A stretch of DNA of 35,291 nt from Neobacillus kokaensis (GTDB lineage: Bacteria; Bacillota; Bacilli; Bacillales; Cytobacillaceae). Below the pieces are notes generated by a model that was not told where the DNA came from, made no database searches, and worked only from the letters and a program-made list of their open reading frames with translations. Where the stretch lies: NCBI RefSeq assembly GCF_014656545.1, contig NZ_BNDS01000007.1:194412-229702 (forward strand), given 5' to 3'. Each line of letters starts with the position of its first letter. Position 1 is the stretch's first letter. Shown piece after piece: positions 25,115 through 32,795 of this stretch. The translations under genes were made by a program, and so were the position numbers.

Positions 25115-26568
25115 TGATTGATGACCTCCTTCCTAATTGCTTCCACTAATACCGGCCCACGGGCTTTATCTGGATAAGGTGCCCCTAAAAGATAAGAAAT
25201 CGTAGAAGCTAGTGATACTAAACTATGTTTTCCCTCAACACTTTTTCCTTTCTCAATGGCAGGACCATACATAAAAAATGGAACGTACCGTTCCCCCTCA
25301 TCAAGATGTCCATGACCGCCAATTCCGTCAGCCTGTCCATGGTCAGCACAAACAATAAAGGTATAATTGTTTAATTTTCCTTTTTCTTTCAGCCAATTAA
25401 AATATTCCTCTACTAACAAATCGGCTTCTTCAATTTTCTGAATGTATTCATCATACAGAACTCCTCGGCTATGACCTGTTTGATCTGTACTAATCAATTG
25501 AACAATTTGCAAATCTGGATTCTGTTCATCCATTATTAGCTTTGCCCTTTCAATGATATTGCGGTCAGCAACATCATTATGCATAACTGCCGTCACCGTC
25601 TCGCAATCATCACCAAATGAGTCAACTAAATGGGCAATCCCCAATAAAGAACCCTTCTTGCCAACTTTTCTTAAGCTGTCAAATACACTTTCAACCTTCA
25701 GCCCTAGTTTCCAAACCATATTTGATGTTATTCCATGCTCAAACGGATACGTCCCCGTAAACATGGATGAAAAACAAACAACCGTTCTTGCAGGATAAAC
25801 AGTTTCCATACGAGTATATTCTGTACCATTTTTTCTTAAAGAATCAAGAAACGGTGTATTGGCTTCTTCAAACCGTTCTTTTCTCATACCATCAATAACC
25901 ATAACAATAACTTTTTCATTTATAGCGGAAGTTCGTTCCTTAATATTTTCTGTATAAGTGGGAATAATTTTTGGTTTCCAATCAAATAGATTCTTATGCA
26001 GGATCCAGGAAAAAATTAAAATCCCCAAATAAAAGAAAGCTAAATAACTTAATTCACTAACTGTTCCAAGTTGTTTACTAGCTGCTAAATTCCATAGTGA
26101 TAATAATAGAAGAAACTTCGGCAGCTGCTCTTGGGCATTTCCGCTTGTGGAATCACTATTCTTCAACACTAACTTCCAAAAGCGGGTAAAATTCAGCCAT
26201 GAAGTCCCAATACGCAAATGGTAATAAAGTGTTCCCCAAAAAAAGACAGTGAAGAAGAAATATAATCCTACCCCTGTAAGCAGAAGCCCTAGATTAACAT
26301 GATTCCATATCATTAAATAAGCGACAAAGGGCAGCCACAAATAATTTCTTAAAAATAATGGATAATCATAAACAAAATAAATGATAAGCAAAGGAACAAT
26401 TGCTAAAATTCCTATAGCTAAATCAACAAAAAATCCGGAATTACCAAGCTTAGAAAATGAGTAAATCAAAATGGTTCCAATCGTAAAAATAGGTGTAAAC
26501 GGTTTTCCCTCGTTTAACAGGTTCCAGCACCTTGCTGCGACTTTTTCAAAAGCTGATGCCTTTTTCAT
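25111..26568 (-). CDS. Membrane protein with alkaline-phosphatase/nucleotide-pyrophosphatase domain
   Basis: A 485-residue protein with about six N-terminal helices (25-195) and a C-terminal type I phosphodiesterase domain. The metal and catalytic set looks intact: Asp 226 in VMVIDGMR, the nucleophile position Thr 262 in YPARTVVCFSS, Asp 362 and His 366 in STDQTGHS, Asp-His 409-410 in CADHGQ, and His 419 in GGHGH. It should hydrolyse a phosphodiester or phosphomonoester, or transfer a phospho-group on a glycolipid. Overlaps of four bases at both ends tie it to the UPF0104 and GT2 genes. The substrate is unknown. Confidence 0.9.
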   Translation of the reverse strand: MKKASAFEKVAARCWNLLNEGKPFTPIFTIGTILIYSFSKLGNSGFFVDLAIGILAIVPLLIIYFVYDYPLFLRNYLWLPFVAYLMIWNHVNLGLLLTGVGLYFFFTVFFWGTLYYHLRIGTSWLNFTRFWKLVLKNSDSTSGNAQEQLPKFLLLLSLWNLAASKQLGTVSELSYLAFFYLGILIFSWILHKNLFDWKPKIIPTYTENIKERTSAINEKVIVMVIDGMRKERFEEANTPFLDSLRKNGTEYTRMETVYPARTVVCFSSMFTGTYPFEHGITSNMVWKLGLKVESVFDSLRKVGKKGSLLGIAHLVDSFGDDCETVTAVMHNDVADRNIIERAKLIMDEQNPDLQIVQLISTDQTGHSRGVLYDEYIQKIEEADLLVEEYFNWLKEKGKLNNYTFIVCADHGQADGIGGHGHLDEGERYVPFFMYGPAIEKGKSVEGKHSLVSLASTISYLLGAPYPDKARGPVLVEAIRKEVINQ

Positions 26569-27515
26569 TTCTGTCTTCCTCTCAATAATATTTCTTTTAA
26601 TAATTTTACTTTTCTAATAGGTGAATGGATGATAATTAACAAGCCTACAAGGTAGGAAAAAAGAAATTTATAGCTATGGCTGATGAGAGCAACCAAGTAC
26701 CCTGTTTCAATTGGATATTGAAAGCTCGTTAATGCCGCCGTCATGACTGATTCATATGTAGAAATTCCACCTGGAGTTATTTGAAAGATTTGCCCCCCAA
26801 CAGTGATGGAATTTACCCAAATTGCCTTGTAAAATGGCAAGCTGTTGTGTAATGATGCAGTTACTCCCCAGACAACCACACCTTCCAGTACCCAGCTGAC
26901 CGCCACAAAAAGTATAATGAAAAAGGCATTTTTGTGAGTTAAGCCCTCTTTTAATAAATGAAAATGTTTTTTCAAAAAGGATGGCCGGTATTTTTTAATC
27001 AATACAACTCCAATAACACCAATTATTCCAAAAAAAATAACAAGGCCTAGTGAATAACGCACTGTAAATGTTCTTGAAAACGCTGTAAGGCCAATGAACG
27101 AGAATATCATAAGGAAAAACATATCCATTGCACGAAGTACAATAACCGAATGAGCTGAGACACCTGGCTCTATTTGTTTTTCCTTCCATGTTAAAATGCC
27201 AATTCTTACTGCATCACCAAGTTTAATAGGGGTAATATGATTAACAAACAGACTCAACAGGACTCCTTCTAAACAACTGAAGAATTTAACTTTTTTTCCT
27301 AAATAAAGTCTCCACGCCTCTGCTCGAAGAATAAAAGATAACAAATAAAAAAAAGTAATGCCTAAGACCATTAAAGGGTTTCCACCAAAGAAAAATCGCT
27401 TTGCCTCTTTTAAAAAATTTGGAGCATGGAAGTATTTTATCGTTAAAAAGATAAATACGCCTAGAAGAAGGACTCCTGTTATTCTTACTAGGTATTTATT
27501 AGATTTCCGTTTCAT
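26565..27515 (-). CDS. UPF0104 / lysylphosphatidylglycerol-synthase-like membrane protein (YbhN/AglD-type)
   Basis: A 316-residue protein with about eight membrane helices. Family features are ITPIKLGDAVRIGIL after the third helix and QITPGGISTYESVMTAAL in the second half. UPF0104 proteins resemble the flippase domain of MprF and occur with, or fused to, GT2 enzymes, for example AglD in Haloferax. Here the GT2 is two genes downstream in the same operon, so a role in lipid-linked sugar handling is likely. It begins 17 bases inside the epimerase gene and ends with a four-base overlap. Confidence 0.88.
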   Translation of the reverse strand: MKRKSNKYLVRITGVLLLGVFIFLTIKYFHAPNFLKEAKRFFFGGNPLMVLGITFFYLLSFILRAEAWRLYLGKKVKFFSCLEGVLLSLFVNHITPIKLGDAVRIGILTWKEKQIEPGVSAHSVIVLRAMDMFFLMIFSFIGLTAFSRTFTVRYSLGLVIFFGIIGVIGVVLIKKYRPSFLKKHFHLLKEGLTHKNAFFIILFVAVSWVLEGVVVWGVTASLHNSLPFYKAIWVNSITVGGQIFQITPGGISTYESVMTAALTSFQYPIETGYLVALISHSYKFLFSYLVGLLIIIHSPIRKVKLLKEILLRGRQK

Positions 27516-28452
27516 GGTTTTTAGCCCATTCTACTGTTTTGGCAAGACCTTCTGAAAATGACACTTTAGGATTATAGCCAAGCTGCTGCTGAGCCTTGGT
27601 AATATCTGCCCACGTGGAATGAACATCACCTTGACGGAATTTGCCTTGTTTGACATTTACATCTGAAAAATGCACCTTTAATTGGTCAATTAATTCTTCT
27701 ATAAAAATCGGGCTTCCAGATCCAATATTAAAAATCCCTACCCGCTGTTCTTGACGGAACGAACGAACAATACCGTTTACACAATCATCAATGTATGTAT
27801 AATCCCTTGCCGTTTTGCTCCCAAATATGGTTATTTCCTGCTTAGCCGATAACTGTTTAATAAATTTCGTAATCGCCATATCAGGTCTTCCCCATGGTCC
27901 ATATACCGTAAAGAAGCGGAGGATGGATACCTTATAATTATATAAAGAGGCATAGGCATGACAAAATGACTCTGCTCCATACTTAGCAGCTGCATAAGGT
28001 GAAACAACCTTCCCTTGTGCCATTTCTTCCCTGAGCGGAATATTTTGCTGTTCCCCGTAAACAGAGGAAGAAGAGGCAAAGATAACATGCTTTGTATTAC
28101 ATTCTCCTGCAAAACGAAGGGCGTTAATCGTTCCTTTAATATCATAATCGACATATTCATTCGGTACAGAGATCGAATGTGGAACTCCTGGAATAGCTGC
28201 CAAGTGTATAACAATCTCTGGATTAAATGACATAAATAGCGACTTCACTTCATCTGCATCATGAATTAAGCTTTTTCGGTAAAAAGCAAAAGCTCCAGCT
28301 TCTTCAATCCATTCAAGGTGGCGTTTTTTTCTCTCTATTGCATAATAATCGTGTAATTCATCTATGATCAGTACATCATGCCCTTCTTGAATCAGCCTTC
28401 GTGAAAGATGGGAACCAATAAACCCAGCTCCTCCGGTTACAGCAATCTTCAA
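27499..28452 (-). CDS. NAD-dependent epimerase, UDP-glucuronate 4-epimerase-like
   Basis: A 317-residue short-chain dehydrogenase/reductase-type sugar-nucleotide epimerase. It has the NAD site TGGAGFIGSH (6-15), the SSSSVYG strand (127-133), the catalytic pair Tyr 153 and Lys 157 in SPYAAAKYG, and FTVYGPWGRPDM (181-192), which is typical of UDP-glucuronate epimerases. With Ugd nearby it would turn UDP-glucuronate into UDP-galacturonate; UDP-glucose 4-epimerase activity is the alternative. It starts at a TTG after GAGGTGAT. First gene of the overlapping glycan operon. Confidence 0.9.
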   Translation of the reverse strand: MKIAVTGGAGFIGSHLSRRLIQEGHDVLIIDELHDYYAIERKKRHLEWIEEAGAFAFYRKSLIHDADEVKSLFMSFNPEIVIHLAAIPGVPHSISVPNEYVDYDIKGTINALRFAGECNTKHVIFASSSSVYGEQQNIPLREEMAQGKVVSPYAAAKYGAESFCHAYASLYNYKVSILRFFTVYGPWGRPDMAITKFIKQLSAKQEITIFGSKTARDYTYIDDCVNGIVRSFRQEQRVGIFNIGSGSPIFIEELIDQLKVHFSDVNVKQGKFRQGDVHSTWADITKAQQQLGYNPKVSFSEGLAKTVEWAKNHETEI

Positions 28453-28504
28453 TTAAATCACCTCTATCCTAAAACAATGGTCTACTTATTCTCTCATAAT
28501 CAGT

Positions 28505-28544
28505 AAAAAAGGAAAAACCTTGAGATTAAACCCCAGGTTTTTCC
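28505..28544 (-). terminator. Terminator of the Fur-regulated lipoprotein gene
   Basis: Minus-strand GGAAAAACCT pairs with AGGTTTTTCC (28535-28544 with 28511-28520) around a 14-base loop, then six Ts. It separates the lipoprotein gene from the glycan operon. Confidence 0.88.
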
Positions 28545-28551
28545 CCATTAA

Positions 28552-29727
28552 TTATTTTGCTTTTTCAACGATTGTAGTTAGTGTTGAAATTAATTCGTCC
28601 ACTTGTGCTTCCGCTGCAGCTTTATCTTTCGCTTTAGCTGTATCCACATATTTTTGGGCCTTTTCATTTAATGTCTTATATTCAGCTTCCCCAATTAAAG
28701 ACTTAATGTCTTCTCCAATAATATCAATAAATAGTGCACCCTCTATACCAGTGATAACGCCTTTATCTTCACCAATCGTTTCTTTACTTTCTTTATACTC
28801 ATCAATTGCAATCTTCGCAAAACCGCGTACAAATGCTTGATTTACCGCTATAGGGTCAATAGTCTTAACATCCGTCTCAAGATTAAATGATTTTTCGATA
28901 AGGGCTGCTTCATCTGCGGCATGTCCATTTAGATAGCTATAGATGGATTGGAAGAATGCCCATCCTTCAGCCTGCTCTACTTTTGCAAGGGCTGCGTCTT
29001 TGCCAGCTTCAGCTGCCGCTTTAGAGGCATATCCGTTTGGCAGTGCACCAGTTGCAAGATAGAATGTCTTCATTAACGTTTTATCCACCACTTGCTTACC
29101 AAGATTAAATGCAAGCTGGTCATTATTTTTAATAGCTGTTTCGATTTCATTAAATCCGCCATCAATGGCACTTACCATTGAAGTACCGTATGCGGCATCA
29201 CGCTTTTCAACAGTAGATTTTAAAATTGCATAGAATTCTTTAGTCTCTGCTAGTTCTTCGTTCACTTTCTCAGTGTTACCCCAATTTTCCGTAATTTCAG
29301 TGAACTCATGCTTCATTGTTGTATAGAATACCTTTTGCATTAATTTATCAAAAATTTGCTTTACCACAACTTTATCCATGGAGCCGTCTTTACCTGCTGC
29401 TAAAGCTGCTGTAATCTTTTCATCGATCGTATCTTCGAATTCAGCATCACGCTTTTTTACAAGCTCTTGTAAATTTGATTGATAAATTTGCGAAACTTTA
29501 TCAAAATCTACTTCTTTGCCTTCCTTTGCTTTTTCCAGCTCCGTAACGGCCTCCTTAAAAACATCCGCATATTTAACTTCGGCCTTTTCTTCAACCTCTT
29601 TTTTCTCTGCTGTTTGCTCTTTCTTTTCTTCCTTTGGCTTATTGGTATTTTCTTCTGTTTTTCCACAAGCTCCAAGAACTAGCGAAAGGGCAGCTAAAGA
29701 TGCAATAAATTTTAACTTGATAGACAT
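28552..29727 (-). CDS. Fur-regulated lipoprotein with internal repeats, function unknown
   Basis: A 391-residue lipoprotein. The signal peptide ends in the lipobox LGAC (Cys 21), followed by a Lys/Glu-rich linker (25-50) and a mainly helical domain. Two segments resemble each other: 91-135 (KKRDAEF to KVFY) and 174-223 (EKRDAAY to KTFY). Its promoter carries two Fur boxes, so it is an iron-starvation protein displayed on the outer membrane face. I see no match to known siderophore-binding proteins, EfeO or imelysin. A helical Fe-binding role alongside the FTR1 pair is inference. Confidence 0.8.
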   Translation of the reverse strand: MSIKLKFIASLAALSLVLGACGKTEENTNKPKEEKKEQTAEKKEVEEKAEVKYADVFKEAVTELEKAKEGKEVDFDKVSQIYQSNLQELVKKRDAEFEDTIDEKITAALAAGKDGSMDKVVVKQIFDKLMQKVFYTTMKHEFTEITENWGNTEKVNEELAETKEFYAILKSTVEKRDAAYGTSMVSAIDGGFNEIETAIKNNDQLAFNLGKQVVDKTLMKTFYLATGALPNGYASKAAAEAGKDAALAKVEQAEGWAFFQSIYSYLNGHAADEAALIEKSFNLETDVKTIDPIAVNQAFVRGFAKIAIDEYKESKETIGEDKGVITGIEGALFIDIIGEDIKSLIGEAEYKTLNEKAQKYVDTAKAKDKAAAEAQVDELISTLTTIVEKAK

Positions 29728-29759
29728 TGTGTATCCCCCATATGTAAATTATTTATATT

Positions 29760-29774
29760 TGATAATGATTATCA
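29760..29774 (-). promoter_or_regulatory. Fur box 1 of the lipoprotein gene, perfect 7-1-7
   Basis: TGATAAT-G-ATTATCA, identical to the box at 24271-24285. It lies just downstream of the predicted transcription start and could block elongation or act together with box 2. Confidence 0.92.
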
Positions 29775-29786
29775 TTCACAGTTTTC

Positions 29787-29816
29787 ATTATAAAAGAGAA
29801 TGATTCTCAATGTCAA
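29787..29816 (-). promoter_or_regulatory. Sigma-A promoter of the lipoprotein gene
   Basis: Minus-strand TTGACA (29811-29816), 18-bp spacer, TATAAT (29787-29792): both consensus hexamers. The spacer is occupied by Fur box 2. Confidence 0.88.
29795..29809 (-). promoter_or_regulatory. Fur box 2 of the lipoprotein gene, between -35 and -10
   Basis: AGAGAAT-G-ATTCTCA, a 7-1-7 repeat with one end mismatch and nearly the same sequence as the feoA box. It lies entirely within the promoter spacer. Confidence 0.82.
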
Positions 29817-29852
29817 CAGATTTTTTATCAATACACAAAAATGACACAATAT

Positions 29853-29887
29853 AAAAAAACAACCTCGTACTAATAGGTTGCTTTTTT
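29853..29887. terminator. Terminator after the DUF2935 gene
   Basis: CAACCT (29860-29865) pairs with AGGTTG (29875-29880), flanked by seven As on one side and six Ts on the other. It fits the minus-strand gene ending at 29895 and may work both ways. Confidence 0.7.
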
Positions 29888-29894
29888 AAGATAT

Positions 29895-30803
29895 CTATAG
29901 ACGTTGATCTTCCATTTTCTTTTTATTTAACCTATCTTCTAATACATGAATCATATATAGAAAATGGTCAGCTTCCCTTACTACATGGTCTGCTAATAAA
30001 GGATTGATGACGTTTCGAATCTGGCATGATTTTATTAATTCCAGCCCTGCTTTCTTAAAAGTACGAATTTCCTGAGCCGCATTTTCACTATCTTTATTCA
30101 TTTTTCCTATTATTGGGTATGTCGGCTGTTTTTGATATAACATTGACTCAACATCTCTTGCTTGATTCAATAGCACCTCGAAATCATCTCCAAATTTTCG
30201 CGCCGTATTAATTAAATTTCTTTCCGATTGGTCAAGTAATGACGCAATAAAGCGTGAGTGTTCCATCATAATCCGCAGCCAAAAAACATTCTCGTTAATA
30301 ATAGCATCCTGGATCGGTTCTAAAATACCCTGATTAAACTTTGTAAGCGTGCGTATGAAATACTCTGCTTCCCTTGCAATATGGTCAACAAGCAAAGGAA
30401 AATTAAAACCGCTTATTTTACAATTAACAATTAATATCAGAAGATTTCGTTTGAAATTACGAAAACCATGCACCAGCTCAATACTTTCTTCATTTAGTTT
30501 CCTTACCAAGGAAACATTATTTAGTACTTGATAAGCCTTTTTTTCCTGCTGCTCAAAGTAATAATGAAATCGGTCCGTTTGCTGAATTAAATGAGTATCC
30601 TTACGATTAAAGCCTTCACCTAAAAATAATGCATGTTCTTTCATGATCCTTAGCCAAAACCTATTTTCTGTTAAGGAACGTTCAACAAACATTTGTTCAG
30701 TTAACGATTCGGGTTTAGCAGCAAATGACTCTGGAGCAACTAACATCTGATTAAACTGATCTAAGCTCACATGTCCAGGTAATTGAGGCTGACTTTGATG
30801 CAT
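29895..30803 (-). CDS. DUF2935 family protein, duplicated ferritin-like metal-binding fold
   Basis: A 302-residue soluble protein made of two similar halves. The first has ENRFWLRIMKEHALFL (Glu 46, Glu-His 56-57) and DHIAREAEYF (His 141, Glu 145). The second has ENVFWLRIMMEHSRFI (Glu 171, Glu-His 181-182) and DHVVREADHF (His 273, Glu 277, His 280). This Glu/His spacing is that of a helical di-metal site, as in the DUF2935 family. Start ATG follows AGGAGG. It lies directly upstream of the Fur-regulated lipoprotein, but no Fur box was seen before it. Iron or manganese binding is inferred; the physiological role is unknown. Confidence 0.87.
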   Translation of the reverse strand: MHQSQPQLPGHVSLDQFNQMLVAPESFAAKPESLTEQMFVERSLTENRFWLRIMKEHALFLGEGFNRKDTHLIQQTDRFHYYFEQQEKKAYQVLNNVSLVRKLNEESIELVHGFRNFKRNLLILIVNCKISGFNFPLLVDHIAREAEYFIRTLTKFNQGILEPIQDAIINENVFWLRIMMEHSRFIASLLDQSERNLINTARKFGDDFEVLLNQARDVESMLYQKQPTYPIIGKMNKDSENAAQEIRTFKKAGLELIKSCQIRNVINPLLADHVVREADHFLYMIHVLEDRLNKKKMEDQRL

Positions 30804-30888
30804 GCCTTTCCTCCTTTTAGCCTTCTTTCTAAAAGGTATTTAACCTTTAAAAGGAATATTCCTCAGAAAAACATCGTTTTTTCCCATG

Positions 30889-30920
30889 TAAAAACCGGCA
30901 CCAATTAAAATCAGTACCGG
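30889..30920 (-). terminator. Terminator of the 30938 permease gene
   Basis: Minus-strand CCGGTAC (30914-30920) pairs with GTGCCGG (30895-30901), followed by TTTTTA. Confidence 0.8.
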
Positions 30921-30937
30921 ATTTCTATAGTTATATA

Positions 30938-32485
30938 TTAAGCTGCTGAATCTTCAGTAACAGAATTATTTTGGACTTTACTCCGATCCATGGCATATTT
31001 GACCATAAATAAAGCTGTTACCATAAGGTATGCATAGACAAACTGCATCGATGCAGGCTGGGCAAATCCTACTGTTCCAGCATGAATAATGCCAAACAAT
31101 GAAAGAATAGCTGCAATGGTACTAGCAATTGCTGCACGAATTGGTTGATTTTTAATAGCAAAGATGGCAATACAGCCCCACATCAAACTACTGATTGGTG
31201 CCCCATTTCCTAAATGGACTAATCCGTTATAATAGACACCTTTTGCAGCTAGAACCTTTGCCCCTACTGCCTGTCCAGTAGTGCCTGCAGCGGTCAATAC
31301 ATTATTTGCAAGAGATAACGCCCAGTTTGCAATCCATGGGAATAAGCAGACAAAGATAACTGGGACTTCTAGTTTTGGCGTCTCACGAACAACTTGGTTC
31401 GCGGTAACAATTCCCACATATACAAGAATTGGTACGATGGCTACAACCGGTATTATCGATAGTAACAGAGCTCCAATTCCGAAGAATGAAATAATTAACA
31501 TCGAAGTTCCCGTTGCAATTGAATAACCTAATCCTGCACCCATGGACTTCCAGCCCGCATGTCCAATATAAACAGTTACCGGATATGGGTTTCCACAGAA
31601 AGCTCCAATACAGGAAGAAATACCATTAGCCAGCATGACTCTGCGGGTTTTGTATGCATCGCCTGCAGCATGCGCACTTTCAATATTCTCCAAGTCAAAA
31701 ATATAATTTGCAAGTCCTAATGGCACTGCTGATGCCAAATATGGAAGGGCATGCGGAATTCCTGAAATCAGACTCGTTACATGCACTTCAGGCGGGTTAA
31801 ATCCTAATGTATGTAATGCCGCAGAAATAGCTTCCGGACTTTGTAATCCGAAGCCCCAAGCTAGTATTGTACCAGCCGCTAATAAGAGAAAGCCGGTTGG
31901 TATTTTAGCGAAAATTGGTGATTTACCAAACCAGTTAAGGAAGATGATAACAAGTACTACAAAAGCCACAACAGGTGTTTCAAATGCTTGAAGCATTGGA
32001 TTCATTGCAAGTAATAATAAACCCAATCCAGATAAACAGGATAATAGGACCGTTCTTGGAACGATTTTTCTAATCGTATCTCCTAAAAAGGCACCAACAA
32101 TAAGAATCATTGCTTCAAATAAACACCAAACCAAGGCGATTGAGAAGGCGAATTCCGCATTATTTGTTGTTTTAAAAACCGGAAGAATAACCAAGAAGGT
32201 AACTGTAAATATTGACGGCGCACTAGGGCCTGAAGGCAATGCCGTTACATCCAGCCTTCCTGTCTCTTTTACAAGCATTCTTCCAAAAACAAAGTAGCAG
32301 CAGCTTGCTAAAAAGATGCCTAAACCAAAGCCAGGAACTATTCTTCCGTAAACAATTTCTTCTGGGAAACCTACTACGAAAAGTAATAATGAAATCATTG
32401 TTAAAAGGTTTGTTAGATTGTTTGCTAGGAGACCAAAATAAGCTGCCCAGTCACCCTTTTTCCATAATTTTAATGTTTGATCCAT
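30938..32485 (-). CDS. NCS2-type (xanthine/uracil/vitamin C-like) permease
   Basis: A 515-residue membrane protein with about 12-14 helices. The N-terminus (WAAYFGLLANNLTNLLTMIS), TALPSGPSAPSIFTVTF and VTVYIGHAGWKSMGAGLGY fit the UraA/AzgA-like nucleobase-cation symporter fold. The exact substrate, a purine or a relative, is unknown. Start ATG follows GAGCGGGGTG. It is the second of two nucleobase permeases here, and a 28-bp element 133 bases upstream is shared with the other permease's promoter, which suggests common control. Confidence 0.82.
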   Translation of the reverse strand: MDQTLKLWKKGDWAAYFGLLANNLTNLLTMISLLLFVVGFPEEIVYGRIVPGFGLGIFLASCCYFVFGRMLVKETGRLDVTALPSGPSAPSIFTVTFLVILPVFKTTNNAEFAFSIALVWCLFEAMILIVGAFLGDTIRKIVPRTVLLSCLSGLGLLLLAMNPMLQAFETPVVAFVVLVIIFLNWFGKSPIFAKIPTGFLLLAAGTILAWGFGLQSPEAISAALHTLGFNPPEVHVTSLISGIPHALPYLASAVPLGLANYIFDLENIESAHAAGDAYKTRRVMLANGISSCIGAFCGNPYPVTVYIGHAGWKSMGAGLGYSIATGTSMLIISFFGIGALLLSIIPVVAIVPILVYVGIVTANQVVRETPKLEVPVIFVCLFPWIANWALSLANNVLTAAGTTGQAVGAKVLAAKGVYYNGLVHLGNGAPISSLMWGCIAIFAIKNQPIRAAIASTIAAILSLFGIIHAGTVGFAQPASMQFVYAYLMVTALFMVKYAMDRSKVQNNSVTEDSAA

Positions 32486-32617
32486 TCTAATACACCCCGC
32501 TCATTGTTTTTGTTTATATTTTTTGATAATTTCGTTAGCTTTTACCTCCCGTTCTATATAATACCAAAGATGTAAATGTAGTGCTTTACATAGAATATTT
32601 TAGAAGGATAAGGTTAT

Positions 32618-32645
32618 TTCGTCATTGTTTATCCAAACCAAAAAA
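32618..32645 (-). promoter_or_regulatory. Shared 28-bp motif upstream of permease 30938
   Basis: Matches 25 of 28 positions with 34179-34206. On the minus strand it opens with TTTTTTGG and ends with ACAATGACGAA. Probable binding site of a common regulator; the regulator is not identified. Confidence 0.6.
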
Positions 32646-32753
32646 CAAAGCCATCCCTTAGGCATGTTATACAAGAGATTGTGTGTATTTTTTGTCCAAA
32701 AAAGATGGTTGCTAATCCTCATTATTCCACTAGGATCCCGGAGAATTTCCAAT

Positions 32754-32788
32754 AAAAAAAGCTGCCCGGACTATGCCTTGGCAGCTTT
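32754..32788 (-). terminator. Terminator of the 32796 permease gene
   Basis: Minus-strand AAAGCTGCC (32780-32788) pairs with GGCAGCTTT (32758-32766), followed by a run of Ts. Confidence 0.88.
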
Positions 32789-32795
32789 GAAATCT

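Larger units (their letters stand above)
32486..32795 (-). promoter_or_regulatory. 310-base intergenic region upstream of the 30938 permease
   Basis: From right to left it holds the terminator of the upstream permease (32754-32788), about 100 bases with no recognised signal, the shared 28-bp motif (32618-32645), an inverted repeat TGTAAA/TTTACA (32571-32590) and a possible TATTAT (32561-32566). A GGGAGGT with no start codon after it lies near 32550. No purine riboswitch core was seen. The absence of a good -35 fits an activated promoter. Confidence 0.5.

Noticed and set aside
32486..32753. Purine riboswitch upstream of the 30938 permease
   Set aside because: The conserved aptamer core and its two loop motifs were not found on the transcribed strand.
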